Assembly (NCBI GenBank): GCA_014529385.2
Contig: CM043968.1
Span: 21,815,484-21,879,483, forward strand
Direction of reading: 5' to 3'
DNA length: 64,000 bases
From: Adiantum capillus-veneris
Lineage: Eukaryota; Streptophyta; Polypodiopsida; Polypodiales; Pteridaceae
Under the pieces are notes generated by a model. It saw nothing but the letters and a program-made list of their open reading frames with translations. It was not told where the DNA came from and did not search any database. Positions 46,640-57,849 of this stretch are shown piece by piece. Both the position numbers and the translations under genes were made by a program. Position 1 is the stretch's first letter. Each line of letters starts with the position of its first letter.

Positions 46640-47516
46640 GGTATTCTTCACTTTATACCGCCCCAGCACAATCAAGCTTAGCCATAGGTGCCCCTTCTTC
46701 GTAGTCAACCAAGGGGGAATGTTGTAGTTGACGATGACAATGGGCCATACACTGTAAGATTTTGATCTTTGAACAAATGGATTTACGCCATCCATAGCCA
46801 GACCTTGGCACAAATTTCGAGCTTCCCAGCAAAATCCGACCATGTTTCATCTATATGTTTCTAGGCTGCGCAATCTGCAAGAATCCGTGGCACACCATCC
46901 GAACATTTATTCTCCTCATGCCATGATGCTAGGGCGGCTATGGACTTACATTGGAAGAAATGCTTGATGCGAGGAAGCAGAAGAAAAAGTCGCAAAACCT
47001 TTTCTGGAATTTTTGTTCCATGGAGATCTACTCGATATCTCTCAGAATCACATTTCGGACCTTCTCCATGTCTATGTATGCCCCTCTAAAAATAATGCAG
47101 TCGTTAGGACAAGTGTGGATCGAATTGTAATCCATCCCCAAGTTTTGCAAAATCTTTCTTGCTTCCTCTCTGGAATTTGGCATCACATTATCAGTTGGCA
47201 ATATGTGCTCTTTGAGCAATCTACACAACGAAAAAAATACGGTATAATTGTGTAAAATTCTATCAGATCATTATAGATCTAGATTTTTTTATTAAAGTAA
47301 ACATATTGTAATAGATCACCTAAAAAGCGATGTGACACTAGTGTCACTCCATCCAAACTTTGTCTGTATGTTGAGAAGAACCAGGAGCGCCTTCAATCTA
47401 GACACATGGGCTCCATCATACAATGGCGTATCCGCTTCACTTTTCATATCATCATAGATAAGCCTTTCTGAATCCATGATCATTTCGATCATTTCATCGA
47501 TCTTGGGTGCAAACAT
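46640..47516 (-). pseudogene. CACTA transposase, Transposase_21 N-terminal part with internal deletion
   Basis: Frames at 47316-47516 (LYDGAHVSRLKALLVLLNIQ, KFGWSDTSVTSL), 47028-47228 (EARKILQNLGMDYNSIHTCP, NDCIIFRGAY) and 46628-46843 (AMDGVNPFVQRSKSYSVWPI, YNIPPWLTTKK) are Transposase_21 landmarks. Right after YNIPPWLTTKK and a short degenerate stretch the sequence passes into DUF4218, so the roughly 250-residue section that normally follows (DVYL.PLI.EL.ELW to LKSHDCH) is missing. The catalytic core is therefore incomplete. Confidence 0.8.
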
Positions 47517-47656
47517 TGCCTCGTTGGGAATGTGGTCTGCATGATCATCCCCCGAGCTGTTAGAGGCTACATCTTATGTCCTCACATATACTGCTTGACT
47601 GAAGTGCCTGCGAGCACGTCTATTGGGTTGCAAGATTGTTGCCTGTTGGCTAGCGT

Positions 47657-49095
47657 TGAAGAGGGGGGATCGGGAACACACCCGACACACAAACAACTGT
47701 CCCTATATAGCTCAGGATATGCATAGCACCCTTTTCCTCTCGAAAACACCTTCAAAACAAGCAACTCACACTAGGAGGGCCTTGCCTGCACTTTGCTCAA
47801 TGCACACACAACCTGCACAGTTTCTAGACTGTGATCACACCGATCTTGCCTGCTTCCAGCCCTTCCATATCTCAACACCTCTCTCTCTTTCTCTCTCACA
47901 CACGCAGAGGGCCCGAGGGGCGCATACGCTCACACACATCGGCACCACACACCTTGGAGACGAGAAAAGAAGAAAGGGGGGAAGGAGGGAAAGACATGAC
48001 AATTTTCTCCTTCAAACAAAAAAACCATGTACAAGATCCGTACAGTCTGCTCTAGGCCGCACGATGGCCATCACTATTCGAGAGGGACATACACATCCCT
48101 TGCCACTCGAATTTGTCGGCACACACCTCGACAAAAACTCCATTGTTGGCTTCACTTCAACAAAAGCAGCTTCTCTTGGCCGCCCTCAGTGGCTTCCTTC
48201 TCCGCAAGTTGCTCGACCTTTCGAGCCGCTTCATAGCGATGATTCTCTACACCAACTTCGATCACCGAACGCACCCCCCTTTTCCTCGATCCTCTCCCTA
48301 CTCTTCGAAAGCAAAAGAATCTTCTCCTCGTCCTCCTCGGAAAAAAACATCATTTTTTCTTGTCAAAGCCATATCCTAAGAACCTTACCACCTTTCAGTC
48401 GTCTCACATCTTCGAACGGAGATTCATAACGCTGGAAAAAACCCAATCCACCTTTGTCTCGATCGTCCGCGAGCTTGGCACTTGGATGTATCCCAGCACC
48501 TGCAACTTTGATCAACGAGTCGTAAACTCCAGCTGACTTTCCATATTGCATGCCACTTTCTAGAACTCTAGCGAGCTCAAAAAAACTCCTATCGGCACAC
48601 CTACCAATGAGCACATACCCGACCCCCGACAAATATTCCTCAGGCCATAACTTGCTCGTCTGAGCTCCAAATGGCAATCCAAAAAGACTGTCATGCTCTA
48701 CAACTCAAGTTTGACATGCCTATCCACTAATCCCAGTTTTCGCCACCTGTCTGTACTTGCCCTGCCCGTGGGGTTCTGCAAAGCATTCCATCTTCGAACA
48801 ATCATAACTTTCGTCCCGAGACTCCGTTTGACAAGCCATCTAGACGGGCCCATAGAGCATCTCAAAGACCATATTCTAGAGCATCAAATCAGCATCTCGG
48901 GAACCTTCACCTGTCACCTCCACTAGACCTTTTGGGCCCTTTTTGACCAAAAAAACCGCATTATGACATACACTTCTACTATCATTTTCCTACCTTGGTC
49001 CTCCACATTGGCCTTGGCCCTTTGTCTTGTATCTGCTAGTACCCATAGCTTGGCATAGAGCGTGTTCCTGTACAGACCAACTTTGGTTGCACCAT
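47657..49095 (-). repeat. 3' LTR of element G
   Basis: Matches 54792-55874 over its first about 820 bp (CTATATAGCTCA, ACCTCTCTCTCTTTCTCTC, CATGTACAAGATCCGTACAG and others). A pyrimidine run CCCACCCCCCT near 49100 fits the PPT, placing the LTR end near 49095. Confidence 0.7.
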
Positions 49096-49219
49096 CATTG
49101 CCCACCCCCCTGTTGAGCATTCATGTTCAGCCAAAAGTAGCCTTATTGAACTTGAAACCCGTAACACTTTGCAAACACCCAAGCACGCTGGCAATCACAC
49201 CACCATATGTACACTATGC

Positions 49220-49699
49220 TTAATATGTACAAAATTGCATGTCTATTACTCTTGAGTCCCTACAAGTGGATTGCCCAACCCCCCTCGTCACAATCTGACT
49301 TACATCGGACACCACTCCCCTATCAAAGTACAACTTGAGTCGTATGCCATTTACCCTGTGCGTGAGAATCTTACCATTAACTCTCACCAACTGATAGGTC
49401 CCATTTAAAAAGGCCTTTTGTACTTTGTACGGACCCGTCCATTTCTTTTTGAACTTCTTTTGGAAGGTGAAGTCCAAGTAGCTCTCATACTTCATTACTA
49501 GGTCCCCTTCTTCTATCTTTTTTCCTGGCAGACTCTCATTGACTTTGGCCATTCTCCTTTCTCGCTGCTTCACGTAGTAGTCTGCTGCTGCCTCTCTATC
49601 CATCTGCAATGCCTCAAGGCCAACAATCCTATCTTGTAAGATAGCTTGTGGAGTGGCATTGATGCGCCACATACCCTCCTTAGAACCCAATTTTCTCAC
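49220..49699 (-). pseudogene. integrase C-terminal domain of element G
   Basis: Segments LRINATPQ-like start, ILQDRIVGLEALQMDREAAA, GDLVMKYESYLDFTFQKKFK, KKWTGPYKVQKAFLNGTYQL and HRVNGIRLKLYFD are the gypsy integrase C-terminal GPF/Y-type module, which contacts DNA. The HHCC finger and DDE core that should precede it are gone; at about 49690 the sequence changes to the leader of another element. Confidence 0.8.
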
Positions 49700-49953
49700 C
49701 CAAATGAAATGAAAACTTTCTCAGTCACTCAATATGTCATGCAGATCATGCTCATGCATCCATCCTATGGTTTTGGTCTTAAAATAATGCCTTGGCACAA
49801 TTTGGGTAGAATGTCTGGCAATTTCTATCTATTTGGCCTTATCCTGTCAAGATATGGTCAAATTTCCACTTTCCAGGTGAAAATAGGGTAAAATCTACCT
49901 TCTGAACACACTGGTCAACTCAAAATTCCAAAATTTCCACCAGATTAGCCTGT

Positions 49954-49977
49954 AGACATCCTACGTGTAGGATGTCT
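49954..49977. repeat. single P4-type palindrome
   Basis: 24 bp with arms AGACATCCTAC / GTAGGATGTCT and centre GT in place of GC. Same sequence type as array P4 at 60561-61436, 510 bp from the PBS in the leader of the truncated fragment. Confidence 0.85.
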
Positions 49978-50486
49978 CCTGGGTTAAAATGTAATTTTTC
50001 CTGACAAAAATGCTTCTGATGCTCTGCAGCTCTATCAGAAACACTCACAACAACTTTCGGACTTCACTTCATCTTTCAAACACACTTTTGTGTCTTTTAC
50101 AACCTTGGATGAATCTAACAAGCAAGTATACATGCATGAAGTGCTCTAGATCTTGAATCATGATGTCCTAATTACTCTACTCCTACTCATCATGTGAAAT
50201 GGTGATAATGGTTTTTTGGTTGCTTCCTAGCCTCTCCGGACTCTCAAGCTCTCCTCTCACCGCTTCTACCACTCGAACTCCTACTCTCTACACCACAAAT
50301 CAACTAACAACTACCTAAGTCTACCTAAGTCGAAGGATCTAGGCCAGCCACATGCTCCCTAGACTCCCTCTAAGACCTAGAGAGTCCTCCACCCCCAGAT
50401 CCTATCTAAATGTAAAACGAGACTCTTGGCAAGCCAAAGAATCCCTATCCTCAAGGACTAGTCTTGGTCACCTACCTAGGGTTTTC

Positions 50487-50505
50487 GTCCCCGACAGCGG
50501 CGCCA
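50487..50505 (-). other. primer-binding site of the truncated fragment
   Basis: Minus-strand TGGCGCCGCTGTCGGGGAC, one base inside the LTR end, of the tRNA-Asp-like type seen in element 1. Confidence 0.75.
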
Positions 50506-50506
50506 A

Positions 50507-51092
50507 TGTTGGACGGATACGCCGCAACGCACGTCAGTACAGCGAGAACTCACCTAACAAGATTTGTCAGCTAAGGACCAAGCTTGACCCACACGCGCGT
50601 GGATATGCTGAAATGCAAAAACAGATAACGTAGGCTCACTGAATCACCAAATGAAGCTCGTAGATGGAGCTCGCAAAACCGGACGGTACGCGCGCAATGC
50701 AGGTATTGGCGCGTAGCTCTCATCGGGGGCAACACACTGCACTTATCCACACTCGATTCCGACCACCGATGTGTGCGTAGCGTCAAGATGAAGCTCTCAT
50801 TCTCTCTCGTACACAGTACGCTCACTCACAGACTTCAAACTTTTTTTTAAATGACAAAGATCCTCTCATTAAGGTCAAAAAGTGGTATAAATACCTTACA
50901 ATCTCAAACCCTAATGTTCCAATTTAACCATCTACTCAATCTAAATGTCAAAACTGGGATACAATCTCGAAACTTCTGTAACCCCAATATTTACAAAGGT
51001 GAAATGTCGGGTTTTCTCAATAAATGAATAATTACAAAAAATAATAATCCGCCGAGCAGTCATTTTCCGTAGTGTGTGCCCAGCTTCTAACA
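50507..51092 (-). repeat. LTR of the truncated D-family fragment (586 bp)
   Basis: Plus strand starts TGTTGGACGGATACGCCGC and ends TTCTAACA. About 300 bp shorter than the LTR of D but alignable with it through most of its right part. TATA-like GGTATTTATACC on the minus strand near 50893. Confidence 0.78.
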
Positions 51093-51350
51093 CCTGCCAT
51101 TGGCCTAGCAATTTCTTGATGACCAATAACGCATCACCTTTGACCACCAACCTGGAAATGCTGAACTCAACGCATTGTTTCAAACCTAGATGGAGGGCAA
51201 GATATTTTGCTTCATTGGCTGGTATGAATATCCTCCAAATCATAGGATTTTGAGAAGATTACCTTGCCATGTGGATCATGTATCCCCACACCTGCTTCAG
51301 CTTTCTTTATCACCCTCCTATATGCACCATCAAACCACATGGTAAAAGCT
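51093..51350 (-). pseudogene. additional (archaeal-type) RNase H of element G
   Basis: Frame 1 has FTMWFDGAYRRVIKKAEAGVG with the first catalytic Asp. After a frameshift near 51230 comes ANEAKYLALHLGLKQCVEF (catalytic Glu) and LVVKGDALLVIKKLLGQW (catalytic Asp). This FDG / NEAEY / GDSQLVV pattern is the aRNH domain carried by Tat-lineage gypsy elements after the standard RNase H. It is cut at 51093 by the inserted LTR. Confidence 0.8.
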
Positions 51351-52598
51351 CCCATCAGGTCGGGCTCCTCTTTGGCTTCATCTTGCACCACTCTTGGATA
51401 AATTGGCAAATCTATAGCCTTGCTGACCAAAATGTCCGCCAAATGGGACCAACTTGTATGGTCGATCTTGAACTCGAACTCAAATTCCTGAAACTCTATC
51501 ACCCACTTCATGATCCGCTTCCTTGGCTTTAAATGTAGCACCACTTCAGGCAATGGATTGTTAGCCATCAACACATAGAACTTACGCACGATGAGGTGCA
51601 CTTTGAACTTTCTACAAGCAAAAACCAATGCCATGACCCACTGCTCCGCTTTAGTGTAAGCCACCTCTCCAGGACTTATCACCCTGCTTTCAAAGTAGAT
51701 AGGTTTAAAGCTCCTTCCTACCTTCTGCAATAGCACCGCCCCAATAGCCACGGTACCTAGCGTCATTGCCACATAAAAATCATCCTCTTGGTTTGGAGGG
51801 CACACAGTTGACAGCTGACACAAAATTTCTTTCACCCTGTCAAAAGCTTCTTGAGCATCTTCATCCCATTCAAAGCCATGCACCTGTTGAGCCCTTTTTT
51901 GGAGAGGATACACATATTGTGGCAACATCCAAAAAAAACGTGACAAGTACTTTAGCTTATGTACAAAGGAGGCCAAGCCTTGCGCACTGGAGGGAGGCTC
52001 CATCAAGACTAGCACCTTGACCTTTTCCGCGTCTGCCTGAATTCCATTTTGTGACACCACATGGCCTAGCAATTGCACTTGAGGTTGTGCTAGCTTGCAC
52101 TTCCTAGAGTTTAACTGACCTCCTTCTTCGTCCAGTCTTTGAAAACATAGCCACAGCTTTGACAAATGATCCACCCTTGAGCTATAACATCCAATGTCAT
52201 CAATGAAAACTCTAATGAACCTAACCAAGTATTTGACCAAACACCCTATTCATCCAGTCTTGGAAGGTGGCGTAGGCATTCACTAAACCAAATGGCATCC
52301 TGCGATAGGAAAAGCATCCCCATGGAGAGATAAATGTCGTCTTTAGCTGGTCTTCAAGAGAAATCCCTATCTGAAAGTACCCTGAAAATACATCCATAAT
52401 AGAGTACTTCTCATGACCTGCCACCGGATTTAAGATTTCATCTTGGAATGACAGCGGGTAGTGGTTTCTCTTGGTTTTCGCATTTAATGGCTTGTAATCG
52501 ATGCACACCCGCCATTTTCCATTCTTCTTAGGGGTGATAACCACTGAATAAACCCACTCCAACTCCTTCACATGGTATATGGTACCTGCATCTAGCAA
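51250..52598 (-). pseudogene. gypsy reverse transcriptase and RNase H of element G
   Basis: RT starts at VVITPKKNGKWRVCIDYKPL, then KYSIMDVFSGYFQI (catalytic Asp), MPFGLVNAYATFQ and VFIDDI, the catalytic box in which the usual YxDD is FIDD. The thumb (LLGHVVSQNGIQ) is followed by the connection (FHWD-like FEWDEDAQEAFDRVK) and RNase H (VAMTLGTVAIGAVLLQK, where the usual first Asp is not evident; FESRVISPGEVAYTKAEQ). One frameshift near 52230 separates the two open pieces. The sequence 52600-53143 upstream is the decayed protease-RT linker (LCASFPNLFAMKYEDLRG). Confidence 0.85.
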
Positions 52599-53143
52599 CT
52601 AGTTAATCTCCTGCCAAAGAGCCTCCTTTTGAATCTCCCTTAACCTCCTTAGCTTCTACACCTTTGATTTGCACCCTTCATTAGAACTATTCTGTGCTCT
52701 GCACCCTTTGCCCCTCGTAGATCCTCGTACTTCATCGCAAACAAATTTGGAAAAGAGGCACACAAATCAACATATCCTTCTCTCTATTTCTTGGTCAAAT
52801 CTTCGCTTAGCATAGCAGTTACCTCCTCCACACCTATGCCATGAACATGTGGTTGCACCTCCCTTTTTGCATGGGAGCCTTCAACAGTGACCCCAAACAA
52901 GTCGGCATCTATCTTTAGCATATCCTCCTTGCTTCCCTCTTTATCAATATCTGTGTAGACCTCATCATAGGTTGTCTCGGTCTTTTATTCATAGCTTGTT
53001 GTATCACCTTCATCTTTCTCCGCCACAGGGTGAAAACGGCTCTCTTTGGTCTTCAAATCAAGCACCACCTGTCTCCCTCTCTCCTTGTCAGGCAGGGTAA
53101 ACACCGTACTTCCCCAATCTTGCTTAGCCCCTATTGCAAGTAT

Positions 53144-53395
53144 TCATGGCCTACCCAAGATGATTGTATAAGCATTATCACATGCTTTCATCACAAAGAA
53201 ATCGATTAGGCACTCAATGCCCATCACTTTCACTCTTACATCTTGAGCCACGCCCAAACACCTCGCTTTGGTATGGTTAGCCATCCTCATGCGTACATTT
53301 GATTTAGCTACTGCTTTGACACCTGTTTCTTTCATAGCAGATTCTGTCATAACGCAAACCTGTGCTTCACCATCTATATAGACTTGAACCTGCAT
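53144..53395 (-). pseudogene. aspartic protease of element G, degenerate active site
   Basis: VQVYIDGEAQVCVMTESAM occupies the position of the catalytic DxGA motif but reads DGEAQ, so the DSG/DTG triad is altered. The following RMRMANHTKARCLGVAQDV, ECLIDFFVMKACDNAYTIIL and GRP are conserved for the family. The enzyme would be inactive unless DGEA is tolerated in this lineage. Confidence 0.72.
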
Positions 53396-54713
53396 CCTTT
53401 TTCAATGACCGCATCCACTAGAGGAAGGACATCCGTCTGGCTACCCACTCTCAATGCCATGTTTTGTATTGCATGCACATTTCCCTTAGCCTTTGGTAGC
53501 CTCGTGCTGACAGTGGTAGACCACTGTCTTCGTAGCTTGGTATTTAAAGCCAGCAACTGACCAAAGGTAATGTTAGCCTTTTGACTTTGAACATTTCTTA
53601 ACAAGTCGTATTCAGGGTAGCCGCGCCCTAGCTGAAAGTTTGCTTGCTTGATTTTGCAACGTCTCCTCTTCTTGCTAGTTTTCGGCTGCTCCTTGCCTTC
53701 GTACACTTTCTCCTTACCTTTACGGGCCGTCGTCTCCCGCCCGGTTTCTATCTCCCTTTCCATCCTTGCTCTTTTGTTGGACAAAACTTCAACATCCTGC
53801 TTATCCACTCCAATGATATTCACCCTAGGGACTTCACCACCGTCCGGTGGAGCTGGCTGCACTTGATTCTCAACTACCTGCTCCCTTGGGCCATTGAGTT
53901 GTGCTTGGCCTCTACCTCTACCAAACAGTGCATAAATACCGCCTCTTTCTCTTAGCGGATGAGGAAACTCCGGCGCATAGTGTCCTTCTTCACCGAAATT
54001 CTAACACCGGCCAGGCAGTGGCCTTGCCCTACCCCTCGCTCCTATTGGTTGACCTCTATCCATCACACTTAGCCGCAATTCTTGCATTTGCTCACCCAAT
54101 TTTATGGTACAATGGCTACACCTCGATTTGCATGGTTCTCATCATGAACAACATCCCTCAGACCCTCAGGTTGGACCACCGCTTCATAACCCGACACACC
54201 CTGTTCAATCTTCTTTTTGATTTTCCTTCTTTTTGCCTTTTCGATGGCCACTGCACCATTATAGTTTTCTGGGCTCTCAAAATCCACTTTCTCCCTCACT
54301 TTAGGATGGAGGCATGCCATGAATTTATCGAGCTTGAAGTAGTCGCGATTGGCCAATTGCATGGCACATGCTAACTCTGTCAAGAGCACTTCAAAAAAAT
54401 CCAAAAACAAACTGAACTCTTCACTTACATCCTGTTTGAGTGCCTTCAGTTTGGCATCCATCTTGACTGGGGACGCCTCTTTGTGGAAATCATGTAGGAA
54501 ACGTGCCCACAGAGCCGGCCAAGCATGCCTCGGATCACCTTCCAAAGATTCGTACCATACCTTTGCCTTCCCACGCATCACCAAAGGAAATGTCTGCATC
54601 TTGCCGTCCTCGTTCGGCATACGCAATGATAGCATATACAGCTCAAAGTCTGCAACCCACTCATCACGATTTTCTTTGCCTATAAAAATTGGCCCATAGC
54701 TTCAAGACGCCAT
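53374..54713 (-). pseudogene. Gag of element G
   Basis: The ATG at 54713 gives MAS, then a TGA, then SYGPIFIGKENRDEWVADFE; 54102-54635 continues with MRGKAKVWYESLEGDPRHAW, WARFLHDFHKEASP and LDKFMACLHPKVREKV, typical Ty3 Gag capsid. At about 53968-54009 there is a ruined CCHC knuckle (C-stop-NFGEEGHYAPEF, two Cys replaced). 53374-53862 is the linker to protease with a nuclear-localisation-like SKKRRRCKIK and ADITFGQLL-like NITFGQLLALN segments. The LTR edge is 78 bp upstream. Confidence 0.78.
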
Positions 54714-54791
54714 GTCGACCAACACCAAAAACTACTTCTCTTCACTTAAGTGGGAGCAATCAGTGTGCTCAACCATGGGGGCACCACAAGA

Positions 54792-55874
54792 TGGAGAGGG
54801 GGAATGGGGAACACACCCGACACACAAATAGTTTCCCCTATATAGCTCAAGATATTTATAGCACCCGTGTCCTCTTGAAAACACCTTCAAACAAAGCAAC
54901 TCACACTAGCAGGCCTTGCCTGCACTTTGCCCAATGCACACACAACCTGCAAGGTTTCTAGACAACGATCACACCGATCTTGCCTGCTTCTAGCCCTTGC
55001 ACATCTTGACACCTCTCTCTCTTTCTCTCTCACACACACAGGGGCCCGAGGGCCGCACACGCTCACACACACCACCACCCCACACCTTGGAGATGAGCAA
55101 AGAAGAAAGGGGGGAAGGAGGGAAAGACAACACTAAAATCGACAATGATAGTTTTCTCCTTCAAACAAAAAACCATGTACAAGATCCGTACAGTCTGCTC
55201 TAGGTCGCACCATGGCTATCACTATTCCACACACAGGGGCACACATCCCTTGCCACTCGAATTTTTCGGCACACACCTCGACAAAAACTCCATTGTTGGC
55301 TTCATTTCGACAGAAGCAGCTTCTCTTGGCAGCCCTTACTAGCTTCCTTCTTCGCAAGTCACTCGACCTTCCAAGCCGCTTCACGGCGATGATTCTCTAC
55401 GCTGGCGTCAATCGCCGAACGCACCCCCCTTTTTAAAGAAAAATAATCCTCTCCTCCTCCTCCTCCTCAAAAAAAAACGTCGCCCCTCTTTTTCCTTTTC
55501 CTTTCCCACTTTGTTTTTCCAAGGCAAAGAAAAAACCTTCATTTTTTGGCAATGGCAGCAGCGCCACTACTGCCTTTGAGACTTCTTTCTTTTAGTCTTT
55601 ACTCACCTCCCCTCTATTTTTTTCATTTTAGCCTTGAGGGTTACCTTTTCACTTTTGAACTTACAACAAAGGACCTCAAATTCCAAGCCTCCCTTTCGCA
55701 TGCTGACGATGAGCGAAACCACACACATTTTGGCCCTACCATACTAAATTTTTTCTTTTCAAAGCCATATCCTAAGAACCTTACCACCTTTCAATCGTCT
55801 CACATCTTTGAACGGAGATTCATAACGCTGGAAAAAACCCGAGTCCGCCTTTGTCTTGGTCGTCCGTGAGCTTG
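54792..55874 (-). repeat. 5' LTR of element G, interrupted by element D
   Basis: Homologous to 47657-48477, with about 260 extra bases between 55440 and 55760 (CTC repeats and T-rich). It stops within GAGCTTG at 55874; the intact copy continues GAGCTTGGCACTTGG at 48471. D therefore inserted here with GCTTG as the probable target duplication. Confidence 0.82.
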
Positions 55875-56759
55875 TGTTGACGGATACGCCACGAGGACGT
55901 CAGCACAACGAGAATTCACCTAACAAGATTTGTCATCTAAAGACAAAGCTCAACCCGTAGGCGCGTGAAAGCAAGCATAGGGTGTCAACCTACACTCGAC
56001 CGACTCTCGACTACTTCCTACAGAGGTCTCTACTCAATGTCTAAGCTACAGCCTTCAGGAGTGCATAAGAGAAGATTTCCTACAACGCCTTCAAGAGCCA
56101 AATACCCATCAAACGTTTTCAAAACGCCACAGAACTTGAGGGAAACCCTATTAACACCAATAGGTCGCTCTCCCTAAGGTCCATGAACCAAAACCCCAAC
56201 CCTAAACACCTGGTGCAAAATCACGTAGGATGTCTGGTCGAAATTTGTAGGTAGTCGTTTCCAAAAACTAAAGTGCCTAATGTGTAGCTCTACTCAATGC
56301 GAACGCGTGGATCTGTTGAAATGCGAAAACAGACAACGTATGCTCACTGAATCACCAGATGTAGCTCGTCGGTCGAGTTCGCGAAGCTAGACCGTACACC
56401 CGCAATGTAGGTATTGGTGCGTATCTCTCGTCGAGGGGAACATGCTGCACTTCTCCACACTCGATTCCGACCACCGATGCGCGTGTAGCATCAAGATAAA
56501 ACTCTCACTTTCTCTCGTACACAGAGTATGCTCACTCACACAGATAGAGTTTTTAAGAATGACAAAAGGTTTTTTCATTAAGGTCAAAAGTGGTATAAAT
56601 ACCTTACAATCTCAAACCCTAATGTTCCAATTTAACAATCTACTCAATCTAAATGTCAAAAATGGGATACAATCTGGAAGCTTCTGCAAGCCTCACTATT
56701 TACAAAGGTAAAATTCAACCAAGCAATCATTCTCTGTTGGGTGTGTCCAGCTGCTAACA
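55875..56759 (-). repeat. 3' LTR of element D (885 bp)
   Basis: Plus strand TGTTGACGGATACGCC ... CTGCTAACA, TG...CA with TGTT/AACA inverted tips. It matches the LTR at 50507-51092 and is flanked on the inside by the PPT. Confidence 0.85.
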
Positions 56760-56773
56760 CTCCCCCCCCTCCT
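56760..56773 (-). other. polypurine tract of element D
   Basis: Minus-strand GGAGGGGGGGGAG directly at the LTR start. Confidence 0.85.
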
Positions 56774-56879
56774 AGTTTATGTTGTCCCCGACATGGTAGT
56801 AGATCTGCTTCTTCAGTGGAGGCTTTCTCGCATCTTTAGAAGGGACTCATATCGCGCATGCTGAGCCAGTAATGTCGGG

Positions 56880-57651
56880 CCAAATATCTCTATGTTGATG
56901 GTGAAGAAGCCGATGTAGAAGGTTTCTTCAAAGACCTAGAGGTGATACGAAGGCAAAAACATGATTCTATGATAAAGTGCATGTATCACCTCATGAGAAG
57001 GCTGAGCAGACAGATCGTATGCACATCTGTATGTATCTTGGAAGAAAAAGATAATGTCTGTTGTATGTCCAAGTTTGAAGGTATCGAAGACCGCCAGAAG
57101 GGTTTTACATATTTTTTTAAGCATGATGCAAGATAGGTCAGGCAAGCCAGTGAACAATTTAATGGCGCCCATTAGGGTTTTCACCATGTATTGCTCACTC
57201 ATTCTCTCGTCTGCCTTCAAGCCTGGCAGCTTCGGGTAATTGAGCCAAGTGGGTTGGCTTCTCTGCACAACTGCTCGTGTTCTTTGCATGTCCGCATCCT
57301 TGGTAGAGGGCAAAAATTGAGGTTGTCTCTGATTCTTTTGGGCACCTCTACCAAATGAATTAGATATTGCGGATATTTTGTGAGCCATGCCTTTCTCCAC
57401 CTGGATTGACAATCCACGATCAGCTTAAATCCTTCAGGTTTTGAGATATCTGCTTTGTATAATGGCACTGTTGACTCCTCTTTTATCCATTTGTTGATCG
57501 TAGCAGCTTCATACTTTAGAAGAGGGTAACGGAGAGAAGGCTGTAGCCATTCACGCCAAATGATACTAGCATCTATCTTCTGAATGGTCATAGATTTAAA
57601 CACTCTCTGCTCCCACTCCAATGCTTCTTTGGCTGTGTCTCTTACTGCCAC
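56880..57651 (-). pseudogene. copy D ORF, conserved C-terminal domain
   Basis: Frames 57217-57651 and 56936-57412. Conserved landmarks, in order: ALEWEQRVFKSMTIQKIDAS, WREWLQPSLRYPLLKYEA, QSRWRKAWLTKYPQY, SEQYMVKTLMGAIKLFTGLP, LYHRIMFLPSYHL, then after a stop FEETFYIGFFT and IFGPTLLAQHARYES. Each landmark is recognisable in at least one of copies A, B and C. The domain looks alpha-helical. It ends about 100 bp before the PPT. No known family recognised; a structural or packaging role is only a guess. Confidence 0.72.
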
Positions 57652-57849
57652 TTCTATGGCCTTCTACAGCTTTTCTTCTTCTTCTTGTGTCAGATCATGG
57701 GGTTCTTGTGAGGGTCCCACCAGGATGTCCTCTTTCATGGTGGTGTCCAGTGGATCCGACACATTTTCTATGTCAATACCCTCCATTGTTGCTGCCCCGA
57801 TGCTAAACTGTTGCTCTTCAATTTGTTGTTGGCCTTTCAACTCTTCTAT

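Larger units (their letters stand above)
42480..47656 (-). mobile_element. CACTA (En/Spm) DNA transposon, 5' end cut by element G
   Basis: The terminus CACTACAAGGGG at 42480 is followed by subterminal TAGCGAC repeats. Minus-strand coding in order: Transposase_21 (47516-46640), DUF4218 (46638-46000), DUF4216 (45780-45060), then a Transposase_24-like second protein (44466-43500). This set is specific to plant CACTA elements. The opposite terminus is absent: at 47657 the LTR of element G begins, so G probably inserted into or replaced the 5' part. Confidence 0.85.
49700..51092 (-). mobile_element. truncated LTR-plus-leader fragment of the D family inside element G
   Basis: Minus strand: LTR 51092-50507, PBS, then about 790 bp of leader ending near 49700. 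The LTR is strongly similar to that of D (ATACCTTACAATCTCAAACC and flanks). At 51092/51093 the RNase H frame of G stops and resumes cleanly. It replaces the integrase core of G, so the event was not a simple insertion. Confidence 0.75.
47657..55874 (-). mobile_element. element G: Ty3/gypsy (Tat-like) retrotransposon with dual RNase H
   Basis: LTRs at 47657 and 54792 share the start TG(A/G)AGAGGGGG and hundreds of following bases. Minus-strand order: gag (54713-53863), protease (53395-53144), RT and RNase H (52598-51250), an additional aRNH-type RNase H (51350-51093), then a foreign LTR/leader fragment in place of most of the integrase, and the integrase C-terminus (49699-49220). The extra RNase H is diagnostic for the Tat lineage. 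The 5' LTR is interrupted at 55874 by element D, so the true right end is outside the window. Confidence 0.82.
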
